The translations under genes and the position numbers were made by a program. The notes beneath the pieces are model-generated. The model was not told the DNA's origin. It searched no databases and saw only the letters and a program-made list of their open reading frames with translations. Shown here one piece after another: positions 23,454 through 33,214 of a stretch of DNA of 64,000 nucleotides. The first letter of the stretch is position 1. Every line of letters starts with the position of its first letter. Origin of the DNA: Eubacterium sp. 14-2 (lineage in GTDB: Bacteria > Bacillota > Clostridia > Lachnospirales > Lachnospiraceae); contig NZ_KE159567.1 of NCBI RefSeq assembly GCF_000403845.2, forward strand, positions 1,868,911 to 1,932,910, written 5' to 3'.

Positions 23454-23983
23454 CTTCGTTTTTCCAGGTCCTGCTGCATCAGCTCCAGATAAGGCACCAG
23501 GATTCCGCCTTTGGAAGAGAGGAAAAAATCCGGTTCCAGTTCCTCGTAGCGAAAACTTTTTCTTCCTCCTGCTTCGGCCCGATTCCAGAATTCCATGAGT
23601 TTTTTGTGGCGCAGATAATAAAATTCATTTCTGTGTGAGTAAAAAATCAGCAGAAAGGAAATTCCTTTCTGGCCCTCAAACTCTTCCATAAACCGAATCT
23701 GATGGGAATGGATGTTCTGCAGGGGAAAGGTATCGGTATGGCATTCCTTTGCGTCAAAGCATACCGGGATTCCCTGTACTGCTCCGATATAGTCCACGGT
23801 ACTTTTCTGATCAAAATAGGCCAGGGTAATGTGCCGGCTGTCTTTGTCAATCCGAACAGGTGTGATCGGGGTGGGGACTTTCTGGATAAGGGCCAGTCCG
23901 TGTTCCGCATATTTTTCATTGGTAAGATTGATAAATTCTTCCAGAGTGGAACCGCGCAGGCCCCTGGAGTTCCATGTTGCCAT
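23450..23983 (-). CDS. recU: Holliday junction resolvase RecU
   Basis: 177-aa Gram-positive resolvase that cuts four-way junctions with RuvAB and modulates RecA. Family motifs: NSRGLRGSTLEEFIN, PTPITPVRI, the nuclease core STVDYIGAVQGIPVCFDAKE, and the stalk-side HQIRFMEEF...GISFLLIFY. It follows an RluA-family gene by 13 bp; its 3' end contains the his promoter -35. Confidence 0.93.
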   Translation of the reverse strand: MATWNSRGLRGSTLEEFINLTNEKYAEHGLALIQKVPTPITPVRIDKDSRHITLAYFDQKSTVDYIGAVQGIPVCFDAKECHTDTFPLQNIHSHQIRFMEEFEGQKGISFLLIFYSHRNEFYYLRHKKLMEFWNRAEAGGRKSFRYEELEPDFFLSSKGGILVPYLELMQQDLEKRS

Positions 23984-23996
23984 AATAGCTTCTCCC

Positions 23997-24956
23997 TTAT
24001 CTGTGTGTTCTGAGGAAGTCGAGTGTTTTTTGGAAAATTCCGCTGACCGGTGCTTCCAGTGTTCTGCCGTCCGCCAGTTTTATCAGGGAGGCATGGAGCA
24101 GCTGGGACTGGATGCCAAGTTCCCGATATCCCCAGGTATTGATATGTTTATCTCCGTATTTGTGATCTCCCAGTACCGGATACCCCAGGGCGGCCAGATG
24201 GGCCCGGATCTGATGGGAACGTCCGGTAATCAGGCGTACGTTCAGGAGGGTAAAATCTCCCTGCTGTTCCACGGTAAAAGTTTCCACCGGCATACAGGCT
24301 GTCTGGATATGTTTGCTGCCGGGAACTTCTGTTTGGGTTACTTTTACCTGGTTTCGGATTTCATCTTTTGACAGCCATCCTTCCAGCAAACGTGATTCGG
24401 AAATTTTTCCCTTCACAAGGCAGAGATAATATTTTTCCGCAGAGCGGCTCTGTAACTGTGCTCCCAGTTCCTGCAGGCCTTTCAGGCTCTTTCCGGCAAT
24501 CAGGAGGCCGGAAGTATTTCGGTCCAGACGGTTGCAGACAGAAGGCCGGAAGGTTTTTAACTCCTCTTCTGTCAGCTCCTGTTTTCCCAGCAGATAGCCA
24601 ATGATATATTCATTGGCGGAAATATCCGAGTGTTTTCCTTTCTGGGAAAGCATTCCCGCCGGTTTGTTGATGGCCAGGATATTTTCATCTTCATAAATAA
24701 TGTCCAGCGAAATCCGGGGATAGGTTCTGGCCGGGGCTTTTGAAAATTTTGTCCAGGTTTCCTCAGACAGAAATAATTTAACCTCATCTCCCAGTTGGAG
24801 TTTCTCGGAGCCGTCTGCTTTTTTGCCGTTGAGGGTAATATTTTTTTTCCGGAGCATTTTATAAATAAAACTTCCAGGGGCCTGAGACAGGAGTTTTTTC
24901 AGGTATTTATCCAGACGCTGATTTTTCTCGTTGTTTCCGATCTGAAATTCTTTCAT
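23997..24956 (-). CDS. RluA/RluC-type pseudouridine synthase
   Basis: 319-aa enzyme: S4 domain at residues 10-65 (QRLDKYLKKLLSQAP ... KNITLNGKK), catalytic motif CNRLDRNTSG with predicted nucleophile D145 (the usual His before RLD is Asn), and LITGRSHQIRAHL at the C-terminus. Probably modifies 23S rRNA; exact sites cannot be assigned. It overlaps the YgiQ gene stop by 4 bp. Confidence 0.92.
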   Translation of the reverse strand: MKEFQIGNNEKNQRLDKYLKKLLSQAPGSFIYKMLRKKNITLNGKKADGSEKLQLGDEVKLFLSEETWTKFSKAPARTYPRISLDIIYEDENILAINKPAGMLSQKGKHSDISANEYIIGYLLGKQELTEEELKTFRPSVCNRLDRNTSGLLIAGKSLKGLQELGAQLQSRSAEKYYLCLVKGKISESRLLEGWLSKDEIRNQVKVTQTEVPGSKHIQTACMPVETFTVEQQGDFTLLNVRLITGRSHQIRAHLAALGYPVLGDHKYGDKHINTWGYRELGIQSQLLHASLIKLADGRTLEAPVSGIFQKTLDFLRTHR

Positions 24957-26860
24957 GTTTTTTTCTCCTGCTTTCTGCTTTTGTGTATCGTTCGGATGGT
25001 TCCGGTATTCTTGTGTGTTCTCTTTTTGGATTTGCCCTGCTTTCCATCTTTGTGTTCTGACAGTTTCCGGGGTTTTATCAGGCAGTTTTTTGCGAAACCA
25101 ATCAAATCCTGCCTGCCGGTTTTTACCAGTGCTTCTCTGACCAGATCATGGTTTTTCGGGTCCCGGTACTGTATCAGCGCCCGCTGCATGGCTTTTTCAT
25201 GAGGATTACGGGCGACATACACCGGTTCCATGGTACAGGGATTCAGTCCTGTGTAATACATGCAGGTGGAAATGGTGGAGGGCGTCGGGTAGAAGTCCTG
25301 TACCTGTTCCGGCATATAGTTAAGTTCCCGGAGAAATTCTGCCAGCTCCACAGCCTCCTTCAGGGTGGAACCAGGATGGGAAGACATAAGATAAGGTACC
25401 AGATACTGGTCTTTTTTCAGGTTCCGGTTCATATTCTCGTATTCCCGGACAAACCTGCGGTACACAGCTGCTTTGGGTTTTCCCATATACTGCAGTACCT
25501 GGTCAGAAATATGTTCCGGCGCCACCTTCAGCTGTCCGCTTACGTGATACTGACACAGTTCTTTCAGAAAAGTACGGTCAGAATCTGCCAGCAGATAGTC
25601 AAAACGGATTCCGGAACGGATGAATACCTTTTTCACACCGGGAAGATTCCGGAGTTTCCGAAGCAGAGAAAGGTAATCTCTGTGGTCTGCTTTCAGGTTC
25701 CTGCAGGGTTCCGGGAACAGGCATTGTCTGCCGGTACATACCCCTTTTGTCAGCTGCTTTTCGCAGGCGGGAAAACGGAAATTGGCGGTGGGTCCGCCCA
25801 CATCATGGATATATCCCTTAAAATCTCTGTCTTTTATCAGAAGTTCTGCCTCACTGAGCAGTGATTCTTGGCTTCTGGACTGGATAATCCGTCCCTGATG
25901 GAACGTCAGGGCACAGAAATTACAGCCGCCAAAACAGCCGCGGTTGCTGGTAAGGCTGAATTTTACTTCTGCGATGGCAGGTACTCCCCCTGCTTTCTCA
26001 TAAGAGGGATGGTATGTGCGCATATAGGGCAGCGCATAGACGTCGTCCATTTCCTGTCTGCTCAGAGGAAGGGCCGGAGGATTCTGTACCACGTATACCT
26101 GATTGGGGTATTCTTCCACCAGACGTCTGCCCGAAAAGGGATCTGTATTGGAATACTGCAGGTAAAAACTCCTGGCATAAACCTTTTTATCCTGTGCGGT
26201 TTTTTCAAATTCCGGCAGGAATACCGCGTCGTAGATGTCTTCTTTTTTCCTGGTTTTGTATACCGTACCATTTACAAAGGTAATCTGTTCCGGGGGCAGT
26301 CCGCTGTCCAGTGCTTCTGCCAGCGCCAGGATACTGTGTTCTCCCATGCCGTACATCAGAATGTCTGCGCCGCTGTCCAGAAGAATGGAACGTCTGATTT
26401 TATTGCTCCAATAATCGTAGTGGGCCAGCCTGCGCAGGCTGGCTTCCACGCCGCCGATTAAAACAGGTGTTTTTTTATAAGTCTGGCGGATCAGATTTCC
26501 ATAGACAATGGTGGCATAATCCGGCCGCTTTCCCATAATTCCGCCAGGGGTAAAGGCATCCTGGTTACGGCGGTGCCTGGAGACACTGTAATGGTTTACC
26601 ATGGAATCCATGTTTCCGCCGCTTATAAGGAAAGCCAGTCTCGGTTCTCCGTAGATGGCAATGCTGTCTTTCTTTTTCCAGTCCGGCTGGGAAATTATGC
26701 CCACGGTGTATCCGTGGGCTTCCAGCAGACGGCTGATAATAGCATGTCCAAAAGAGGGATGATCCACATAGGCGTCTCCGATTACATATACAAAATCAAA
26801 CTGTGCAATTCCCCGCTTTTGCATATCTTCTCTGCAAACTGGTAAAAAGTCCCGTTCCAT
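24953..26860 (-). CDS. YgiQ family radical SAM protein
   Basis: 635-aa radical SAM protein of the YgiQ family; function not established. The N-terminal domain (DFVYVIGDAYVDHPSFGHAI) precedes the radical SAM core with CxxxCxxC in NRGCFGGCNFCALTFHQGR; a Cys-rich stretch CEKQLTKGVCTGRQCLFPEPC follows, and PTPSTISTCMYYTG is typical of the family. ATG at 26860 follows AGGAG by 5 nt; an upstream in-frame ATG (26938) would overlap the HAD gene and lacks family similarity. The basic tail (KQGKSKKRTHKN) is low complexity. Confidence 0.93.
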   Translation of the reverse strand: MERDFLPVCREDMQKRGIAQFDFVYVIGDAYVDHPSFGHAIISRLLEAHGYTVGIISQPDWKKKDSIAIYGEPRLAFLISGGNMDSMVNHYSVSRHRRNQDAFTPGGIMGKRPDYATIVYGNLIRQTYKKTPVLIGGVEASLRRLAHYDYWSNKIRRSILLDSGADILMYGMGEHSILALAEALDSGLPPEQITFVNGTVYKTRKKEDIYDAVFLPEFEKTAQDKKVYARSFYLQYSNTDPFSGRRLVEEYPNQVYVVQNPPALPLSRQEMDDVYALPYMRTYHPSYEKAGGVPAIAEVKFSLTSNRGCFGGCNFCALTFHQGRIIQSRSQESLLSEAELLIKDRDFKGYIHDVGGPTANFRFPACEKQLTKGVCTGRQCLFPEPCRNLKADHRDYLSLLRKLRNLPGVKKVFIRSGIRFDYLLADSDRTFLKELCQYHVSGQLKVAPEHISDQVLQYMGKPKAAVYRRFVREYENMNRNLKKDQYLVPYLMSSHPGSTLKEAVELAEFLRELNYMPEQVQDFYPTPSTISTCMYYTGLNPCTMEPVYVARNPHEKAMQRALIQYRDPKNHDLVREALVKTGRQDLIGFAKNCLIKPRKLSEHKDGKQGKSKKRTHKNTGTIRTIHKSRKQEKKT

Positions 26861-26873
26861 GCTGTCTCCTGTT

Positions 26874-27569
26874 CTATGCATCCAGTGCAGCCATGAAAAT
26901 GCCCGGTTCTGCTTCCTGGGATGGTGAAAAAATGTCATAATAACTGTGGATATAATAATCTGCCAGAGCCTGTTTTTCCTGTCTCTGGGCAGATGAAAAT
27001 TTATCTTCTACGGCACATACCCGCATTCCGGCATTTTTTCCTGCCATAATTCCCATGGGTACGTCTTCAAATACCAGACAGTGCTCCGGTTTTACTCCCA
27101 GACGTTCTGCCGCTTCCAGATACACGTCCGGCGCAGGTTTTCCGTGTTTTACCTCGCAGGCTGTGACGATCTCCTGAATATAACGGTCAAGATGGAGGGA
27201 TTTTGCTACTGCAGCCACCAGTTCTCTGGAATTGCTGGTGGCGATACCGGCAGAAATTCCCTGCTTTTTACAGTGTTTCAGAAATTCTTCCGCGCCGGGT
27301 TTGAAGGGTACCTCATATGTATATTTCTCAATGGCCATCCGGTTCCATATTTCCTTTAATTCCTCCACACTCTCGGAGAGATGAAATAATTCTCTGGTGT
27401 AAACAGCGGTCTCCGTAAAACTCATTCCTTCAATATCGTGCTGGTAGGTTTCCGGCAGAGTAAGTCCGCGCTGTTCTAAAAATTCCACGTCTATATCGTG
27501 CCACAGCCACATGGAATCCACCAGGGTTCCGTCCAGGTCGAATATTACGGATCGTATATTTTTTAACAT
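26874..27569 (-). CDS. HAD-superfamily phosphatase (beta-phosphoglucomutase-like)
   Basis: 231-aa HAD subfamily I hydrolase: motif I DLDGTLVDSMWLW with the nucleophile Asp, motif II IATSNS, Lys in VKHGKPAPDVYLEAA and motif IV FEDVPMGIMAGKNAG. The cap is helical, as in beta-PGM/YqaB-like enzymes. Substrate is unknown. ATG at 27569 follows AAGGAG by 9 nt; the reading frame is open upstream but without a better start. Confidence 0.9.
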   Translation of the reverse strand: MLKNIRSVIFDLDGTLVDSMWLWHDIDVEFLEQRGLTLPETYQHDIEGMSFTETAVYTRELFHLSESVEELKEIWNRMAIEKYTYEVPFKPGAEEFLKHCKKQGISAGIATSNSRELVAAVAKSLHLDRYIQEIVTACEVKHGKPAPDVYLEAAERLGVKPEHCLVFEDVPMGIMAGKNAGMRVCAVEDKFSSAQRQEKQALADYYIHSYYDIFSPSQEAEPGIFMAALDA

Positions 27570-27582
27570 AGTGTTGTTCTCC

Positions 27583-28461
27583 TTAAGGTCGTCCGGGCCG
27601 GCAGGAACATCCGATTCCAAGGCCTCCCTGACCGATATGGCAGGAAACGCCCATGGAAAGGTTATCGCACAATACTTCCATACCCGGAAAGGCTTCCCGG
27701 ATTTCTTTCAGCCATTCTTCCGTAGCTTCTTCTGAGGCGCTGGAGGCTGCCAGCAGATATACTTCGCCTTTTTCCTGCCACTCCCGGAATGTGGTTTCCA
27801 GATCATGCTGCATGGCCTCAATCATGGCTTTTTTTGCTCTGGCTGTCCCGTGGCATTTCTTAAAGGTATCCAGGGTTCCCACGTCAAATTTCAGTACCGG
27901 TTTGATGTTCAGCACAGTGCCAAGGGCCGCTGTGGCCGGAGAAATCCTTCCGCCCCTCTTTAAGTGCTCCAGTGTCTCCACACCCACATAGATAACCATT
28001 TTATCTCTGGATGCTTCCAGAATTTCTTTGATTTCCGGCGGGGTATAGCCCTCTTCAATAAGTTCCAGTGCATCAAGTACGGAGCGGTGCAGGGCTGTGG
28101 AAACCCTTCCGTTGTCTACCACAAAGATTTTTCCGTTATAGGGTTCTTCCTGAGCCAGTCCAAGGGCTGCTCCGCAGGAGCCGCTCAGTCCGCTGCTGAT
28201 GGGAATGTACAGAATCTGTTCGTATCGTTCAAGGCCTTTATCCCATAATTTCATAACTTCCGCCGGGGAAGGCTGAGAAGTGGAAACTTCACTGCCGGAG
28301 TCCAGTTTCCGAAAAAATTCTTCTCTGGACAGGTTCACATCCTCGTAATAGCATGTATCGTCAAAATAAAAAGGCATGGGCAGTACCATAATACCAAGTT
28401 CTTCTGCCTGTTTTTGCGTAATTCCGCTGTGGCTGTCTGTGATTACTCCAATTTTTTTCAT
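27583..28461 (-). CDS. DegV family fatty-acid-binding protein
   Basis: 292-aa DegV protein. The family binds fatty acids and, as FakB, presents them to the FakA kinase. Signatures: KKIGVITDSHSGIT, YIPISSGLSGSCGAA, RGGRISPATAALG and IKPVLKFDVG. ATG at 28461 follows AGGAGG. Because no fakA is in the window, its lipid partner is unknown. Its 3' end abuts the HAD gene by 13 bp. Confidence 0.92.
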   Translation of the reverse strand: MKKIGVITDSHSGITQKQAEELGIMVLPMPFYFDDTCYYEDVNLSREEFFRKLDSGSEVSTSQPSPAEVMKLWDKGLERYEQILYIPISSGLSGSCGAALGLAQEEPYNGKIFVVDNGRVSTALHRSVLDALELIEEGYTPPEIKEILEASRDKMVIYVGVETLEHLKRGGRISPATAALGTVLNIKPVLKFDVGTLDTFKKCHGTARAKKAMIEAMQHDLETTFREWQEKGEVYLLAASSASEEATEEWLKEIREAFPGMEVLCDNLSMGVSCHIGQGGLGIGCSCRPGRP

Positions 28462-28481
28462 GACTTCCTCCTGTTTCCGGA

Positions 28482-29222
28482 TCATCCTTTCCGGGATGGT
28501 CCTGTGTGTTCGGTGATTGTCTGCAATTCTTCCGGGGTCAGCAGACGATATTCCCCAGGCAGCAGAGAATCGTCCAGTTCCAGGCTGCCCATGGAAATAC
28601 GTTTTAAATACAGCACCTTTTTTCCTACTGCTTCAAACATGCGTTTGACCTGATGAAATTTCCCTTCGGTGATGGTCAGGGTAATCCTGGAAATTTCCGG
28701 GTGATTTTCAGGCAGAAGATTCAGCTCTGCCGGCCGGGTAAGCCTGGCTTCTCCTATGTCCAGGCCCTGAGAAAACTGCTCTACATCGTCTTCTGTCACA
28801 TGGCCTGAAACTTCGGCGTAGTAGGTTTTCGGCACATGTTTTCCAGGTGCGAGCAGGTTATGGGCCAGTGTGCCATCGTTGGTAATCAGAAGCAGCCCTT
28901 CCGTGTCAAGATCCAGCCTGCCCACAGGAAACAGGCCTTTTCTGCGATTTTTTGGAAAATAGTCCAGAACTGTTTTGTGGATCCTGTCTGTCACTGCGCT
29001 GACACAGCCGCCTGGCTTGTAAAACAGGTAATATTCATATCTGGTGTAACCGATGTCCTGTCCCTGAAATGATACCGTATCCGTGTCCGGTGTTATCTTC
29101 TGTTCCGGTCCTGTGGGACGGTTTCCGTTTACCAGAATCTGTTTTTTTCGTATGTATTGTTTTACCTGGTTGCGGGATCCGATTCCCATGTCGGCAAGAT
29201 ATTTGTCCAGTCTGATCTCCAT
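28482..29222 (-). CDS. RsuA/RluB-type pseudouridine synthase
   Basis: 246-aa enzyme: S4 domain (residues 1-50, IRLDKYLADMGIGSRNQVKQ) and catalytic motif GRLDLDTEGLLLITNDG, plus EGKFHQVKRMF. It best resembles the RsuA subgroup (16S rRNA position 516) but RluB-like 23S targets cannot be excluded. It overlaps the degV frame end only slightly and is probably co-transcribed. Confidence 0.92.
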   Translation of the reverse strand: MEIRLDKYLADMGIGSRNQVKQYIRKKQILVNGNRPTGPEQKITPDTDTVSFQGQDIGYTRYEYYLFYKPGGCVSAVTDRIHKTVLDYFPKNRRKGLFPVGRLDLDTEGLLLITNDGTLAHNLLAPGKHVPKTYYAEVSGHVTEDDVEQFSQGLDIGEARLTRPAELNLLPENHPEISRITLTITEGKFHQVKRMFEAVGKKVLYLKRISMGSLELDDSLLPGEYRLLTPEELQTITEHTGPSRKG

Positions 29223-29307
29223 GGCGGTTCCTTTCTGTTTCTCTGATGAAGAACTTTTAAATTCCGGTAAAAGAACAGGTTTTATTACAGTCAGGGAGCA
29301 GAAATTA

Positions 29308-30147
29308 TCATGAAAACTGATAATTCAGACGTTTTTCCTCTAACCACTTTAAAATCCAGTAGGGGTTAATGCTGAGTTCCGTGCCTGTCTCCCCGTCAAT
29401 GTAAATACCCATGTGAAGATGGACCGGGAATTTGCCCACGGTGCCCTCTTCTTCCCCATAGCCGCTGTCTCCCATAAAGCCCAGAAGTTCTCCGGCTTTT
29501 ATTTCGTCCCCTTCCTGAAAGTCTCTGGCATAATCATGGAGATGTGCATAATAGAAATAACCGCCGTGGGGAGAACGGATTCCAATCCGGTACCCTCCAA
29601 GTTTCAGCCATCCGATTTTTTCCACTACTCCGTCTGTCATGCTGATTATGGGATAGTGTCCCCGCTGATTACAGGAGGCCATAATGTCCGTTCCTTCGTG
29701 GCCCCGGTCTCCGCCGAAATTCCGGTCAAACATCCAGGAATTTTCAAAGGAGGTGGTCAGGGAACTGTCCTGTGCTGACAGAGGAACAGGAAAATATTTT
29801 ACATCTTCCCAGACAGCCTGTTCGGCCTGTTTCAGCGCCTGGATTTTCTGAGGCTGATATTCATACAGAAGGTTTAAATAATCTTCCAGTTCACTCTGTT
29901 TCTTTTTTTCTGTAAAAAGATAACCCAGCAGATAATCGTAACGGGTGTAATCCGTATCTTTCTCAAACTTGCAGAAGGCCTCGTACTGTTCCGGGGGAAC
30001 CTTCTGCTGCCGCAGGAGTTCTCTGGTATCTTCTGCCACCAGGAGGTGGGTAATCTTCGCAACCTGCCGGATCTGTTCGGTCAGGACCGTAATCAGGCAG
30101 ACCATTGCTGTAAGAATCAGTAACCATATACATACCTGCTTTTTCAT
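29308..30147 (-). CDS. M23 family metallopeptidase, membrane-anchored
   Basis: 279-aa peptidoglycan-endopeptidase-like protein. N-terminal membrane anchor or signal (residues 4-23, QVCIWLLILTAMVCLITVLT), a helical middle and a LytM domain with zinc motifs HEGTD and HLHMG. The catalytic-site set (H...D, HxH) looks complete, so it may be active in cell-wall remodelling rather than a degenerate activator. No other cell-wall gene adjoins it; pepD is just upstream. Confidence 0.9.
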   Translation of the reverse strand: MKKQVCIWLLILTAMVCLITVLTEQIRQVAKITHLLVAEDTRELLRQQKVPPEQYEAFCKFEKDTDYTRYDYLLGYLFTEKKKQSELEDYLNLLYEYQPQKIQALKQAEQAVWEDVKYFPVPLSAQDSSLTTSFENSWMFDRNFGGDRGHEGTDIMASCNQRGHYPIISMTDGVVEKIGWLKLGGYRIGIRSPHGGYFYYAHLHDYARDFQEGDEIKAGELLGFMGDSGYGEEEGTVGKFPVHLHMGIYIDGETGTELSINPYWILKWLEEKRLNYQFS

Positions 30148-30165
30148 AATCTTCCTTTATGGGTA

Positions 30166-31617
30166 TTATTTGGAGCGTTTCAGGAATTCCAGGAGCAGTT
30201 TCCACACTTTTTCCGTGGAGGAAATGCTTAACCTTTCTTTTGGCGTGTGGATATCAAAATTGTCGGGGCCAAAGGAAATACAGTCCAGGTTCTCTATTTT
30301 ACCGGAAAAAATACCGCATTCCAGTCCTGCATGGATAGCCTGAATCTTTGGTTCTTTCTGAAATAATTCCCGGTAGACGTCTGCCATCCGTTCACGCATG
30401 GGAGAGTCTGCCCGATATTCCCAGGCCGGGTAATCACCGCTTATGGTGACTTCTCCTCCCAGAAATTCTGTTAAAAAGGTCAGCCGGTCTGTGACTTCAT
30501 ATTTTCTGCTGGTAACGCTGCTTCGCACAGAAAAGCACAGAGAAAAAGTGTCTTTTTCCAGTTTCATAATACCGGGATTCAGGGAAGTTTCCACCAGTCC
30601 TTCCAGTTCCGGGCTCATATGCTGTACGCCCCAGGGCATGGTACGGAGGAAAAACAGCACTTTGGTCAGAGAAGCGGCGTCCAGAACTTCTGTCTGTTTT
30701 TTTACCGGCTCGCTGCAAAGAACGCTGACCTGTCGGTCAGAACTGCGGTATTCATGACGAAGCACTTCCTGCCAGGAGGAAACCAGTGATTCCGGGTTGG
30801 GCCCTTTCCAGTCTTCCGGTATAAGAATGGTACATACAGCCTCCCGCGGAATGGCATTGTCTTTTAACCCGCCTTCCAGTGTTTCCAGATAAAAGGGAAG
30901 TTCTTCCCGTATTCCCTTTAAAATTCTCCCAAGGAGCACAGCGGCATTTCCCCGCTCTTTGTGGATTTCACTGCCGGAATGTCCGCCCTGCAGTCCTGTT
31001 ACTCTGATTTCATAAAGGGTTCCCTGTACCTGCTGCCGGGATATGGGAAGTATGCAGTCTGCCTGAAGGCCTCCTGCACATCCGGTAAGAAAGATGCCTT
31101 CTTCATCGGAGTCAATATTCAGAAGTTTTTTTCCTTTCAGCATGGAAAGATCAATGGCTTCTGCACCCAGCATACCCACTTCTTCGTCTACGGTAATGAC
31201 GATTTCCAGAGGCGGATGGGGCAGCGTATCATCTTCCAGAATGGCAAAGGCATAAGCCAGAGCGATTCCGTCGTCTCCGCCCAGGGTGGTTCCCTCTGCT
31301 TTCAGGAAATCTCCCTCCACATACAGCCGCAGGCCTTCTTTTTCAAAATCAATGTCCACATGGTTTTCTTTTTCACATACCATATCCATATGGCCCTGTA
31401 TGATAATGGGATCGGACGTTTCATAACCTTCGGAACCGTCTTTGAACATAATCACGTTATTGCTGTCATCCTGTATCCATCTCAGACCATGCTCTCTGGC
31501 AAAAGATACACAGTAATCACTGATGGCTTTTGTATTTCCGGAGCCATGGGGAATCTGGCAGATTTCTTCAAAATATGCAAAAACTCTTTCTGGTTTCAGC
31601 TTTTCACAAACTCTCAT
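30166..31617 (-). CDS. pepD: Aminoacyl-histidine dipeptidase (M20C)
   Basis: 483-aa zinc dipeptidase cleaving Xaa-His dipeptides. The metal-binding motifs are IIQGHMDMVCEKE, GGDDGIALAYA, TVDEEVGMLGAEAI and, at the C-terminus, IHAGLECGIFSGK. Start ATG at 31617 follows GGAGG. It is divergent from the ylbJ-like gene with only 50 bp between. Confidence 0.95.
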   Translation of the reverse strand: MRVCEKLKPERVFAYFEEICQIPHGSGNTKAISDYCVSFAREHGLRWIQDDSNNVIMFKDGSEGYETSDPIIIQGHMDMVCEKENHVDIDFEKEGLRLYVEGDFLKAEGTTLGGDDGIALAYAFAILEDDTLPHPPLEIVITVDEEVGMLGAEAIDLSMLKGKKLLNIDSDEEGIFLTGCAGGLQADCILPISRQQVQGTLYEIRVTGLQGGHSGSEIHKERGNAAVLLGRILKGIREELPFYLETLEGGLKDNAIPREAVCTILIPEDWKGPNPESLVSSWQEVLRHEYRSSDRQVSVLCSEPVKKQTEVLDAASLTKVLFFLRTMPWGVQHMSPELEGLVETSLNPGIMKLEKDTFSLCFSVRSSVTSRKYEVTDRLTFLTEFLGGEVTISGDYPAWEYRADSPMRERMADVYRELFQKEPKIQAIHAGLECGIFSGKIENLDCISFGPDNFDIHTPKERLSISSTEKVWKLLLEFLKRSK

Positions 31618-31667
31618 ATTCGCCTCCTGCTTTGGTATATTTATTTTATTGGTTCATAGAATAAACT

Positions 31668-32585
31668 ATGAAAAAAATCATGTACATTATTATTCTGACC
31701 GGATTTTTATTTTACATTTTAATATTTCCCCAGGAATCGGTAAGCGCTGCGGCGCTGGGGTTGAACCTGTGGTATGAAAAGATGCTGCCGACTCTGCTGC
31801 CCTTTTCCATTCTGTCCTATCTGGTGATTCATTCCGGCATACTGGACGGATTTACGCTTATGCTGCACAGAGTTCTGAAACATCTGTTTCCGGTAAGCAG
31901 CGCCGGTATTTATCCGCTGGTGGCCGGACTGCTGTTTGGATTTCCCATGGGCAGCAAAATCACCTCGGAGCTGGTTCTTGCAGGAAAAATAACCAGGGAG
32001 GAGGGACAGCGTCTCTTCTGTGTCTGCAACAACATCAGTCCCATGTTTATCAGCAGCTTTATCTTAAATGACTGTCTGGGAAGACCGGATTTAAGAACGA
32101 CGAGTTATCTGATTCTGTACGGGCCGCCGCTGATTCTCTATATGCTTATGAACAGCCGCCGCAGTTTTACCTCTCCTGTGAATGGTAATTTTCCAAAAAA
32201 AACGACATCCATGAGCTTTCAAATCATAGATGCCGGCATTATGAACGGATTTGAAACATTGGCAAAACTGGGAGGCTACATTATGCTCTTTGCCATCCTG
32301 GCACAGATGACCATGCTGCTGCCCCTGTCAAATCCGGTTTTAAAATGCATCTTCATTGGATTTACGGAAATTACCAACGGAATTTCCTGTACAGCAGAAC
32401 AGAATATGACGATTCAGACAGCATATCCTCTGATGATGGCATTTACCGCGTTCGGCGGTCTTTCCGGCTTTGCCCAGACGGCTTCCATGGTAAAAGGAAC
32501 CGGATTTTCCATGGTTCCCTATGTCCGGATGAAACTTTTCGGAACAGTTACTGCATTTATTCTGGCCTTCCTGTTTGTCCGCTAA
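31668..32585 (+). CDS. YlbJ-like nucleoside-recognition membrane protein
   Basis: 305-aa integral membrane protein with about seven hydrophobic segments and the gate/nucleoside-recognition features LLFGFPMGSKITSELV and CNNISPMFISSFIL. YlbJ is a sporulation membrane protein in Bacillus, where it lies beside ylbH (rsmD) and ylbI (coaD); both homologues are found here at 33215-34262, supporting the assignment. It is shorter than Bacillus YlbJ (~400 aa). No SD is evident at the ATG, so the start is uncertain (next ATG at 31680). It converges with the coiled-coil gene, 3 bp apart. Confidence 0.78.
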   Translation: MKKIMYIIILTGFLFYILIFPQESVSAAALGLNLWYEKMLPTLLPFSILSYLVIHSGILDGFTLMLHRVLKHLFPVSSAGIYPLVAGLLFGFPMGSKITSELVLAGKITREEGQRLFCVCNNISPMFISSFILNDCLGRPDLRTTSYLILYGPPLILYMLMNSRRSFTSPVNGNFPKKTTSMSFQIIDAGIMNGFETLAKLGGYIMLFAILAQMTMLLPLSNPVLKCIFIGFTEITNGISCTAEQNMTIQTAYPLMMAFTAFGGLSGFAQTASMVKGTGFSMVPYVRMKLFGTVTAFILAFLFVR

Positions 32586-32588
32586 GGG

Positions 32589-33194
32589 TTATATTTCTGT
32601 AACCTGAAGTTCCGGAACAGATTCGTTTTCACTGGTTCCGGAATCCGGATCTCCACCTGCCGGCGACAGCTCGATACGGTTGGTATTCACCACAGTGTAG
32701 CATTCCTGCAGGGAATTTAAAAGGTTGTCTGTCCGGGCTCTGGTACTGTCTATGGCGTGTCCGATAATGCTTTCCAGGCCTTTTAAAATATCGTCCGTGT
32801 ACTGGATGGCTCCCATACGGATATTATTTGCATCATTTGTGGCGTTATCCAGAATTTCCTGTGCCTGGTTGGTGGCAATTAATACCACCTCATTGGCCTG
32901 GGCATATGCCTGCTGCATAATTTCGTGTTCACTGACCAGTTCCGTGGTATGTACTTCTGCCTGAGCGATAATGGCATCAGCCTTGGCCTGTGCGTCTGCC
33001 AGAATCGCTTCTTTATTACTGATCATTCTCTGATAACGTTTAATCTCATCGGGCATTCTTCTGCGGAGTTCTGATAACAAATCTTCGATTTCATCTTTGT
33101 CCACCACAATTCTGCTGTTGGAAAAAGGCTGGTATTTACAGTTTTCGATATAGTCTTCTATTTCGTCGATAATCTGCTCAATTTTGTTACTCAT
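32589..33194 (-). CDS. Coiled-coil protein of unknown function next to coaD
   Basis: 201-aa, highly charged protein with a long Ala/Glu-rich helical region (about residues 55-130, e.g. NKEAILADAQAKADAIIAQA) typical of coiled coils; such proteins get loose ATPase-subunit names in annotation, which is not evidence of function. The N-terminus IEQIIDEIEDYIENCKYQPF and the hinge VVDKDEIEDLLSELRRRMPD are reminiscent of DivIVA-type scaffolds. The tail is acidic and low complexity. No membrane segment. It follows coaD closely. Confidence 0.75.
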   Translation of the reverse strand: MSNKIEQIIDEIEDYIENCKYQPFSNSRIVVDKDEIEDLLSELRRRMPDEIKRYQRMISNKEAILADAQAKADAIIAQAEVHTTELVSEHEIMQQAYAQANEVVLIATNQAQEILDNATNDANNIRMGAIQYTDDILKGLESIIGHAIDSTRARTDNLLNSLQECYTVVNTNRIELSPAGGDPDSGTSENESVPELQVTEI

Positions 33195-33214
33195 ATATGT
33201 AACGCTCCTTACAT

